This document shows positions 1-4,683 of a stretch of DNA of 7,497 nucleotides, in pieces. Under the pieces are notes generated by a model that was not told the DNA's origin, did no database searches, and worked only from the letters and a program-made list of their open reading frames with translations. Numbering within the stretch: position 1 is the first letter of the stretch; the number at the start of each line of letters is the position of its first letter. Made by a program: the position numbers and the translations under genes. This DNA is from Chloroflexota bacterium (lineage in GTDB: Bacteria > Chloroflexota > Anaerolineae > Thermoflexales > Thermoflexaceae): positions 1 to 7,497 of the forward strand of contig JAUQQB010000133.1 of the NCBI GenBank assembly GCA_030550075.1. Direction: 5' to 3'.

Positions 1-54
1 CTGGGATTCAGGGGACGTGGAGGGGGAAGAGGTATTCGGGTTCATCTCGTTCAT
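1..54 (-). CDS. N-terminal fragment of an unidentified gene leaving the window
   Basis: Reading the minus strand, an ATG at 54-52 opens a frame that stays open to the window edge (18 codons, starting MNEMNPNTSS, rich in Ser, Thr and Pro). A strong Shine-Dalgarno, GAGGAGG (plus positions 61-67), lies six bases upstream. An in-frame ATG at 60-58 is also possible but directly abuts that site, so 54 is preferred. The gene lies downstream of sufR in the same direction, beyond a hairpin terminator candidate. Too little protein is visible to name it; the Ser/Thr/Pro-rich start suggests a disordered N-terminus. The call rests on the ribosome binding site and open frame only. Confidence 0.45.
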   Translation of the reverse strand, partial: MNEMNPNTSSPSTSPESQ

Positions 55-88
55 CCGCATCCTCCTCAGGGAAGAAAGATCTCGAAGA

Positions 89-124
89 GCGCTGGGCCGG
101 GGTCCTCGACCCCCAGCCCAGCGC
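89..124 (-). terminator. Hairpin terminator candidate after sufR
   Basis: The outer stem GCGCTGGGC (89-97) pairs perfectly with GCCCAGCGC (116-124). The inner stem GGGGTC (99-104) pairs with GACCCC (108-113), leaving a 3-base CTC loop and a small internal loop. On the minus strand the hairpin is followed by a pyrimidine-rich run (TCTTCGAGATCTTTCTTCC) rather than a clean U-tract. It starts about 30 bases after the sufR stop codon, so it most likely ends the sufR transcript before the next minus-strand gene. The stem is certain; efficient termination is inferred. Confidence 0.6.
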
Positions 125-152
125 CCTGAACCCTGAACTCCCGGCGATCCGC

Positions 153-809
153 TTATCCGCGCGCTCCAGGCGAGAGCTCCAGGGAGAACGAAGGGGTCTG
201 TGGCTTGATAATGAAGGTGCAGTACATATCCCCGCTCAGAATGCAACTGGAGCGCTCCACATCGGCCTCCAGCGTCAGGGCGATCAGGGTGCGATCCAGA
301 TCACATACTTCGGGGTGGTGATGGACCACATAGTTATACGGGCAGTTGTATTGATGCAGACGCAGCTCATTGCCCATCTGCTCCCAGCGGGCCAGGAAGC
401 CCTCTTCCCCCAGCAACGCCACCAGCGCCTCCAGCTTCTCCTCCAGGGTCCGGCAGGCCCGCACCTGCTCGCCATGCTCCACCGCGATCTCCTGGGCGAT
501 GGCGATAAACAGACGGTGGATCTCCTCCTCGGGCATGCGGGCTTTCAATTCGTTCAGGAGGCGGGCCGCCAGCCGATGATAGCCCTGAGGGAACTGAGAG
601 AGGGCTTCTTCCCGGAGGAAAAAGACCAGCCGGGGTCGCCCGACGCCTCGACGCTCCAGCTGGGCATCCACCAGCCCTTGACGCTGAAGGACATTCAGGT
701 GATAATGAATGGTAACCGGCGTGAGACCCAACTCCTCCGCCAGCTGGGCCACGGTCATCCGCCCTCGTTCTTTCAAACGCTGCAGGATCTGCTGACGGGT
801 CTGGCTCAT
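153..809 (-). CDS. sufR: SufR-like winged-helix transcriptional regulator of the suf operon
   Basis: A 218-residue DNA-binding protein, expected to repress the suf operon. An N-terminal winged helix-turn-helix (about residues 19-48: TVAQLAEELGLTPVTIHYHL, then LQRQGLV) is followed by a basic wing around RRGVGRPR (53-60). The C-terminal half has a Cys- and His-rich segment: Cys156, Cys169, Cys189 and Cys197 (spacing C-X12-C-X19-C-X7-C), with a HHH stretch between the first two. In the SufR family such cysteines hold an Fe-S cluster, and the cluster-bound form represses suf transcription. Start choice: ATG at 809 has AAGGGG eight bases upstream; a GTG three codons earlier (818) abuts that ribosome site and is less likely. 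It is divergent from sufC and shares the intervening control region. The family call is firm; actual cluster binding is inferred from the cysteines and the neighbourhood. Confidence 0.85.
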   Translation of the reverse strand: MSQTRQQILQRLKERGRMTVAQLAEELGLTPVTIHYHLNVLQRQGLVDAQLERRGVGRPRLVFFLREEALSQFPQGYHRLAARLLNELKARMPEEEIHRLFIAIAQEIAVEHGEQVRACRTLEEKLEALVALLGEEGFLARWEQMGNELRLHQYNCPYNYVVHHHPEVCDLDRTLIALTLEADVERSSCILSGDMYCTFIIKPQTPSFSLELSPGARG

Positions 810-907
810 CAAGCACACCCCTTTCCAGAACCAGTTTGAGCGTCTCCACTTCCGAACGCGCCTGCCTCCCAGAGCGCCCCCCAGACCCTCCCGGGGTTCC
901 TTCCCCT

Positions 908-936
908 ATCTTAATGGGTCTCGCTCAAGCTGTCAA
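908..936 (-). promoter_or_regulatory. sufR promoter (sigma70-type)
   Basis: On the minus strand, a consensus -35 TTGACA (plus 931-936) is separated by 17 bases from TAAGAT (plus 908-913). Predicted transcription starts near 900, leaving a leader of about 90 bases before sufR. It uses the same two hexamers and the same spacer length as the divergent sufC promoter. Its -35 box lies inside one arm of the inverted repeat at 931-966, so self-repression by SufR is plausible. Confidence 0.7.
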
Positions 937-966
937 TTTCTTAGATTTTTATGAAAAGTATTGACA
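931..966. promoter_or_regulatory. Inverted repeat between divergent promoters; candidate SufR operator
   Basis: TGTCAAT (931-937) and ATTGACA (960-966) form a perfect 7-bp inverted repeat separated by 22 bases of AT-rich DNA. Each arm contains the -35 hexamer of one divergent promoter, so protein bound here would block both. A weaker inner dyad, TTTT-ATG-AAAA, lies at 947-957. Caution: two consensus -35 boxes facing opposite ways automatically create most of this symmetry, with only one extra matching base pair. The 22-base spacing is also long for a single dimer. The operator role is inferred from position. Confidence 0.45.
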
Positions 967-989
967 AATGCAGGATGGCGTGGTAAGAT
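961..989 (+). promoter_or_regulatory. sufCB operon promoter (sigma70-type, extended -10)
   Basis: A perfect -35 TTGACA (961-966), a 17-base spacer, and a -10 TAAGAT (984-989) preceded by TGG (981-983), which matches an extended -10 (TGn). Transcription should start near 996, giving a leader of about 107 bases before the sufC start. It is the strongest promoter-like sequence on the plus strand and presumably drives sufC-sufB at least. Confidence 0.75.
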
Positions 990-1046
990 AAGACCTGAGT
1001 CGATCCAGGTGGATGGGAGCCTCCCTGACATGCCCGGGAAATGGGA

Positions 1047-1063
1047 GAGGGGGGATGCCCCTC
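1047..1063 (+). other. Small hairpin in the sufC 5' leader
   Basis: GAGGGG (1047-1052) can pair with CCCCTC (1058-1063) across a 5-base loop in the untranslated leader, about 24 bases before the sufC Shine-Dalgarno (AGGAGG, 1087-1092). No riboswitch family is recognised. It may simply reflect base composition; an effect on ribosome access is possible but unsupported. Confidence 0.25.
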
Positions 1064-1102
1064 CTCCAGATCCCTAAACGATCATCAGGAGGGCAGCGAG
1101 CA

Positions 1103-1882
1103 ATGGAAGATGCGCTGATCATTCGGAATCTCCACATCCGAGTGGAGAACAAACCGGTCCTGCAGGGAGTGGATCTGACGGTTCGCAAAGGGGAAATCCA
1201 CGCCCTCATGGGCCCGAATGGTTCCGGCAAGACCACCCTCGCTTATGTCCTGATGGGCCATCCCGCTTACGCCGTGGAACGTGGAGAGGTCCTCTGGAAG
1301 GGGCAGAACCTCCTGGAGCTACCTCCCGACGAGCGGGCCCATCTGGGCCTGTTCCTGGCCTTTCAGTATCCGGTGGCCGTGCCGGGGGTGACGGTGGCCA
1401 ACTTCCTGCGCACGGCGCTGAACGAGCGCCGCAAGCGCCTGAACCCGGAGGACAAGGGGATCCTGATCCCGGAGTTCCGCAAGTTGCTGCGCGAGAAGCT
1501 GGCCCTGCTGGGACTGGAAGAGTCCTTCGCGACCCGGTATATCAACGATGGCTTCTCGGGGGGTGAGAAGAAGCGCCTGGAGATCCTCCAGATGGCGGTC
1601 CTCCAGCCGGAGATGGCCATCCTGGATGAGACGGATTCCGGTCTGGATATCGATGGGGTGCGCACGGTAGCTGAGGGGATCAACCGGATCTTCAACCCCA
1701 ACATGGGGATCCTGCTGATCACCCACTATCAGCGCATCCTGAATTATGTGAAGCCTCACTTCGTCCACGTGATGTATAACGGCCGCATCGTCGCCTCCGG
1801 TGGGCCCGAGCTGGCCCTGGATCTGGAGGAGAAGGGCTACGAGTGGCTCCGGGAACAATTCGCTGAGCAACCAACCGCTTAA
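1103..1882 (+). CDS. sufC: SufC, ABC-type ATPase of the SUF Fe-S assembly complex
   Basis: A 259-residue cytosolic ATPase that pairs with SufB and SufD (SufB-SufC2-SufD) and powers the rearrangement for nascent Fe-S cluster assembly. All ABC signatures are present in order: Walker A GPNGSGKTT (37-45), Q-loop Gln88 in AFQYP, signature FSGGEKKR (151-158), Walker B running into LDETDSGLD (174-182) with catalytic Glu176, and switch His208 in THYQ. The FSGGEKKR and DETDSGLD forms are typical of SufC rather than of transporter ATPases. Start choice: ATG 1103 has AGGAGG ten bases upstream. The frame is open back to an ATG at 1013, but that 30-residue extension looks nothing like SufC and lies in the leader. 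It is the first gene of the operon and ends 10 bases before sufB. Confidence 0.97.
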   Translation: MEDALIIRNLHIRVENKPVLQGVDLTVRKGEIHALMGPNGSGKTTLAYVLMGHPAYAVERGEVLWKGQNLLELPPDERAHLGLFLAFQYPVAVPGVTVANFLRTALNERRKRLNPEDKGILIPEFRKLLREKLALLGLEESFATRYINDGFSGGEKKRLEILQMAVLQPEMAILDETDSGLDIDGVRTVAEGINRIFNPNMGILLITHYQRILNYVKPHFVHVMYNGRIVASGGPELALDLEEKGYEWLREQFAEQPTA

Positions 1883-1892
1883 GGGAGGGGTC

Positions 1893-4373
1893 ATGGCGAC
1901 GGAGACCTTCGATCTGAACGAGCTGGGGACCTATAAATACGGCTTCTCGATGCCGGAGCGCTATGCCTATAAAGCCCGTAAAGGCCTCTCCCGGGAGATT
2001 GTCGAGGAAATCTCCTGGTTAAAGGGAGAGCCAGACTGGATGCGGGAGTTCCGACTGCGGGCCCTGGAGATCTTCCTCTCCAAGCCAATGCCCACCTGGG
2101 GAGCCGATTTATCCGTGATCGATTTCGACGATATCTACTACTACATCAAGCCCACGGATAAGCAGAGCCGCTCCTGGGACGAGGTGCCGGAGGAGATCCG
2201 GCGCACCTTTGAGCTCTTAGGGATCCCCGAGGCAGAACGCAAGTTCCTGGCAGGGGTGGGCGCGCAGTATGAAAGCGAGGTGGTGTATCACAACCTCCAG
2301 GAGCATCTACGCAAGCTGGGGGTCATCTTCGTCGACACGGATACAGCGGTGCGGGAGTATCCGGACCTGGTGCGCGAGTATTTCGGCACAGTGATCCCGC
2401 CCGATGACAACAAGTTCGCCGCTCTGAATTCAGCGGTCTGGTCCGGTGGCTCGTTCATCTATGTCCCATCCGGCGTGCATGTGGATCTGCCGCTCCAGGC
2501 CTATTTCCGCATCAACGCCCAGAACGTGGGCCAGTTCGAGCGCACGCTGATCATCGCGGAGGAAGGCGCCTTCGTGCATTACGTGGAGGGCTGTCTCCCG
2601 GCCGGGGAACAGGTGAGCACCGGCGATCGCTGGGTGAACATCGAGGCAGTGAAGCCCGGCGATTTCGTGGTCACGGAGACCGGCCACAAGGCGAAAGTGC
2701 GTGCAGTAATGGTCCGCCCCTATCAGGGAGATCTAATTGAGATCCAGCCGCTCTCCCGCTATAACATGTTCCGGCTGACTCCGGAGCATCCCGTCCTGGT
2801 GGTGCGCCGGGAGGCGGTTCGCGTCCGTCGTCGCGCGCGCGGCAAGTGGTTGCCGGAAGTGGATACCGCCCGCTTGCTCCAGGCCCGTCCGACCTATGTG
2901 CCCGCTGGCGAGCTGCGGGAGGGGGACTTTCTGGTTTTCCCGAAAGTCCAGGCGGAAAGCTACAATCCTGCCTTCACGTCGGAGCTCCTTCGGCTGCTCG
3001 GCTACTATCTGGCGGAAGGCTCGGCTTATGTCCATAAGACCCTCCGCCAGCCGGTGGTTGCTTTCTCCTTTGGCGAGCATGAGATTCAGGCCATCGAAGA
3101 GGCGAAACGGCTGATCCGGCAGGTCACGGGGAAAAAGCCCCAGGTCGTCCATGTGCGGGGTAAGCATGCGGTCACCATCTCCGTCTATTCCCGCGAGCTG
3201 ATGGAGTTCTGCCTGGAGCATGCGGGGAAAGGGGCTGCCAACAAGCGCCTGAGCGAAGCGGTGATGACGCTGCCGCCGGAGCAGATCACTCCCCTGCTGG
3301 AAGCTTACTTCGCTGGGGATGGAAACCGATGGCCTCGGGGTTCAGCCGAGCTGCGTCGAATCGCCACGGCCTCGGAGACGCTTGCCCGCCAGATCCAGGA
3401 GTTGCTGGCCCGACAGGGCATTTACGCTAGCATTCAGGTTCGGAAGGGAGGCTCTGATTTCGTTCAGGGCCGTCGAATCCGACGGAAGGACCAATTCATC
3501 CTCACCTGGACGCATGGGCGGCGCATGGGAGAGGTTCGCGACGCTGGGGATTATTTCCTGGTTCCCATCAAGGCCATTCGCCGTGTCCCATACGAGGGGT
3601 TCGTTTTCAACCTGGATGTCGAGGAGCCCAACTCTTACTTGGTGCGGGGCTTCGCGGTGCACAACTGCACAGCACCGATTTACACCACTGACTCCCTGCA
3701 CAGCGCGGTGGTGGAGATCATCGTCAAGCCCGGCGCCCGGGTCCGCTACACCACGATCCAGAACTGGTCCACAAACGTTTACAACCTGGTGACCAAACGC
3801 TCAGTGGTCCATCGGGATGGCGTAATGGAATGGGTCGACTGCAACCTGGGTTCCAAGGTGACGATGAAATACCCCAGCGTCTACCTGCTGGAGCCGGGCG
3901 CCCGGGGGGAGATCCTCTCCATTGCCTTCGCGGGCCACGGTCAGCATCAGGACGCGGGGGGCAAGGCGATCCACGCCGCACCGCATACCAGCTCCCGCAT
4001 CATCTCCAAGTCCATCAGTAAAGATGGCGGACGCACCTCCTATCGGGGCCTGGTGCGGGTTTATCCGGGCGCCGAGGGAGCCAAAGTGAGCGTCAACTGC
4101 GACGCCCTGATCCTGGATGAGATCTCCCGCTCCGATACGTATCCGTATATGGAGATCGAGGAAGACAACGTCACCATCGGCCACGAGGCCACAGTGAGCA
4201 AGATCAGCGATGAGCAACTGTTCTACCTGATGAGCCGGGGTATCCCTCAGGAAGAGGCAGCGGCGATGATCGTTACCGGGTTCGTGGAACCCCTGGTGAA
4301 GGAGCTGCCCATGGAATACGCGGTGGAGATGAACCGGCTGATCCGTCTACAGATGTCCGGCTCGGTGGGTTAA
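1893..4373 (+). CDS. sufB: SufB Fe-S scaffold precursor interrupted by an intein
   Basis: An 826-residue precursor made of N-extein 1-233, intein 234-591 and C-extein 592-826. The joined SufB would be 468 residues, normal for the family. SufB is the beta-helix scaffold subunit that accepts sulfur and builds the cluster with SufC and SufD. Residues reported as essential in E. coli SufB line up by spacing: Arg206 and Asn208 (R226, N228); Cys592 (C254); Gln623 and Trp625 in IQNW (Q285, W287); Cys736 in VNCDALIL (C405); and His764-Glu765 in IGHEAT (H433, E434; E432 is Gly here). Start ATG 1893 follows AAGGGAGGGG (1881-1890), which overlaps the sufC stop codon, so translation is probably coupled. 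The frame extends upstream to 1800 inside sufC, but that extension is not SufB-like. No frameshift is seen, so function depends on intein splicing. Confidence 0.97.
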   Translation: MATETFDLNELGTYKYGFSMPERYAYKARKGLSREIVEEISWLKGEPDWMREFRLRALEIFLSKPMPTWGADLSVIDFDDIYYYIKPTDKQSRSWDEVPEEIRRTFELLGIPEAERKFLAGVGAQYESEVVYHNLQEHLRKLGVIFVDTDTAVREYPDLVREYFGTVIPPDDNKFAALNSAVWSGGSFIYVPSGVHVDLPLQAYFRINAQNVGQFERTLIIAEEGAFVHYVEGCLPAGEQVSTGDRWVNIEAVKPGDFVVTETGHKAKVRAVMVRPYQGDLIEIQPLSRYNMFRLTPEHPVLVVRREAVRVRRRARGKWLPEVDTARLLQARPTYVPAGELREGDFLVFPKVQAESYNPAFTSELLRLLGYYLAEGSAYVHKTLRQPVVAFSFGEHEIQAIEEAKRLIRQVTGKKPQVVHVRGKHAVTISVYSRELMEFCLEHAGKGAANKRLSEAVMTLPPEQITPLLEAYFAGDGNRWPRGSAELRRIATASETLARQIQELLARQGIYASIQVRKGGSDFVQGRRIRRKDQFILTWTHGRRMGEVRDAGDYFLVPIKAIRRVPYEGFVFNLDVEEPNSYLVRGFAVHNCTAPIYTTDSLHSAVVEIIVKPGARVRYTTIQNWSTNVYNLVTKRSVVHRDGVMEWVDCNLGSKVTMKYPSVYLLEPGARGEILSIAFAGHGQHQDAGGKAIHAAPHTSSRIISKSISKDGGRTSYRGLVRVYPGAEGAKVSVNCDALILDEISRSDTYPYMEIEEDNVTIGHEATVSKISDEQLFYLMSRGIPQEEAAAMIVTGFVEPLVKELPMEYAVEMNRLIRLQMSGSVG
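2592..3665 (+). mobile_element. Full-length class 1 intein with LAGLIDADG homing endonuclease, in SufB
   Basis: 358 in-frame codons that post-translationally excise themselves. Splicing motifs, numbered within the intein: block A begins at Cys1 (CLPAGEQVSTGD); block B has TPEH (63-66, His66); block F runs about 335-350 (YEGFVFNLDVEEPNSYLV); block G ends VHN (His357, Asn358), followed by Cys +1 of the C-extein. All nucleophiles for the standard mechanism are present. Between blocks B and F lie two LAGLIDADG-type motifs, LLGYYLAEG (135-143) and LLEAYFAGDG (235-244), both keeping an acidic residue (Glu142, Asp243), so the endonuclease may be active. An Arg-rich patch at about 72-84 may be part of a DNA-contacting insertion (inference). 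The boundary follows the conserved SufB join VEG/CTAP. The frame is clean and GC content looks like the host, so this is no recent decayed arrival. Confidence 0.95.
2994..3323 (+). other. LAGLIDADG homing endonuclease core inside the SufB intein
   Basis: This span runs from the first LAGLIDADG helix (2994-3020, LLGYYLAEG) to the second (3294-3323, LLEAYFAGDG), about 100 residues apart as expected for one two-motif endonuclease monomer. In the family, such enzymes cut an intein-less allele at the insertion point and spread the intein by repair. The likely target would be the sufB sequence around VEG-CTAP codons. The outer limits of the domain are not precise; sequence after the second motif up to about 3560 is probably its C-terminal half. 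Confidence 0.8.
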
Positions 4374-4381
4374 TCCCACCG
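4363..4381 (+). other. Hairpin enclosing the sufB stop codon
   Basis: CGGTGGG (4363-4369) and CCCACCG (4375-4381) form a perfect 7-bp stem whose 5-base loop TTAAT contains the TAA stop (4371-4373). No T-tract follows, so it is not a standard terminator. It could stabilise the sufCB message or slow ribosomes at termination; both are inference. Confidence 0.4.
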
Positions 4382-4411
4382 GGGTTGCAGGAGGAGGCTG
4401 GGCGGTTGGAT

Positions 4412-4445
4412 AGCGCCCCGGCTCGGAAAGATCCGCCGGGGCGCT
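4412..4445 (+). repeat. 11-bp perfect inverted repeat (GC-rich hairpin)
   Basis: AGCGCCCCGGC (4412-4422) and GCCGGGGCGCT (4435-4445) pair without mismatch across a 12-base loop, starting 39 bases after the sufB stop. No U-tract follows. In RNA this would be a very stable block that could protect the 3' end of the sufCB message or make polymerase pause. Confidence 0.6.
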
Positions 4446-4577
4446 CCACCCCCAGGGGAACCTTGGGCATGGGTTTCCAAGGAGAACAGGCATGAAGCGA
4501 AGTGCCTGTTAAGTTCACAAAAAGGACGGGCACTCCCATGCCCGGCAGGTCTACAGAAAACCGTAAGGCGGATTTCC

Positions 4578-4593
4578 AGCCCCGAAGGGGGCT
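4578..4593 (+). repeat. 6-bp hairpin followed by a short T run
   Basis: AGCCCC (4578-4583) pairs with GGGGCT (4588-4593) around a GAAG loop. The last T of the stem and the next two bases form a short TTT run, so it resembles a weak intrinsic terminator or attenuator. It lies about 90 bases upstream of the sufD start. Confidence 0.4.
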
Positions 4594-4605
4594 TTCGCAA
4601 ATTCA

Positions 4606-4627
4606 GCCCGGCGCTTGAGCGCCGGGC
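4606..4627 (+). repeat. 9-bp perfect palindrome with TTGA loop, REP-like
   Basis: Arms GCCCGGCGC (4606-4614) and GCGCCGGGC (4619-4627) pair perfectly around TTGA. No T-tract follows. Short GC-rich palindromes with tetraloops of this kind are typical of dispersed REP elements and of the subterminal hairpins of IS200/IS605-type elements. Whether it recurs in this genome cannot be seen from one copy. It ends 57 bases before the sufD start. Confidence 0.5.
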
Positions 4628-4683
4628 AACTTGTATTCACAGAAATAGAACGATCACTACCCTCATGGAGGTTCAAGCCCACA

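Larger units (their letters stand above)
4461..4627 (+). ncRNA. Putative structured RNA domain, family unknown
   Basis: Five successive stems can form: CCTTGG/CCAAGG (4461-4466 with 4477-4482); AACAGGCA/TGCCTGTT (4485-4492 with 4503-4510); CGGGCA/TGCCCG (4527-4532 with 4539-4544); AGCCCC/GGGGCT (4578-4583 with 4588-4593); and a 9-bp stem at 4606-4627. GGGCATGGG (4465-4473) is also perfectly complementary to CCCATGCCC (4535-4543), allowing a long-range stem or a TGGG/CCCA kissing contact between the first and third hairpins. This is more structure than coding-free spacer usually shows. I cannot match it to a known family; an omega-RNA/HEARO-like or IS200/IS605-derived origin is a guess. Confidence 0.3.
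4374..4683 (+). other. 310-base hairpin-rich spacer between sufB and sufD
   Basis: No credible gene is present, and the gap contrasts with the 10 bases between sufC and sufB. It holds a dense series of perfect stems: 4412-4445, 4461-4482, 4485-4510, 4527-4544, 4578-4593 and 4606-4627, plus the stop-codon hairpin at 4363-4381. A Shine-Dalgarno-like AGGAGGAGG (4389-4397) sits where the ribosome site of a tightly spaced next gene would be, yet sufD starts almost 300 bases later with its own GGAGG (4667-4671). I see no convincing promoter. It may be an inserted nonautonomous element, a structured RNA, or a set of attenuation/processing hairpins that lowers sufD relative to sufB. Confidence 0.6.

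Noticed and set aside
810..818. GTG start at 818 for SufR
   Set aside because: It directly abuts the AAGGGG ribosome site. ATG 809 has eight-base spacing, so the shorter protein is preferred.
315..839. 174-residue plus-strand open frame across sufR
   Set aside because: It is antisense to a clear winged-helix regulator, has no recognisable domain, and is explained by high GC content.
1013..1102. Upstream in-frame start that would extend SufC by 30 residues
   Set aside because: The extension does not resemble any SufC N-terminus and lacks a good ribosome site. ATG 1103 has AGGAGG at proper spacing and gives the normal SufC start.
1800..1892. Upstream in-frame start for SufB inside sufC
   Set aside because: It would add 31 residues of out-of-frame sufC sequence. 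ATG 1893 has a strong ribosome site directly after the sufC stop.
1319..1894. 191-residue minus-strand open frame antisense to sufC
   Set aside because: The plus-strand frame carries every ABC ATPase motif; the antisense translation is compositionally odd and matches nothing I recognise.
3319..3792. 157-residue plus-strand frame overlapping the intein and C-extein in another phase
   Set aside because: sufB is uninterrupted in its own frame, so there is no frameshift to explain; the alternative frame is basic, low-complexity translation.
1893..4373. Possibility that sufB is a broken gene or a fusion with a separate enzyme
   Set aside because: The extra segment begins with Cys, ends VHN before Cys, contains TPEH and two LAGLIDADG motifs, and its removal restores SufB exactly, so it is an intein.
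4615..4683. TTG start that would lengthen SufD by 23 residues
   Set aside because: The codon lies in the loop of a strong palindrome and has no Shine-Dalgarno. ATG 4684 follows GGAGG and matches the expected SufD start.
4374..4683. tRNA, tmRNA, RNase P or CRISPR array in the sufB-sufD spacer
   Set aside because: No cloverleaf, no diagnostic tmRNA or RNase P core sequences, and no regularly spaced direct repeats are seen.
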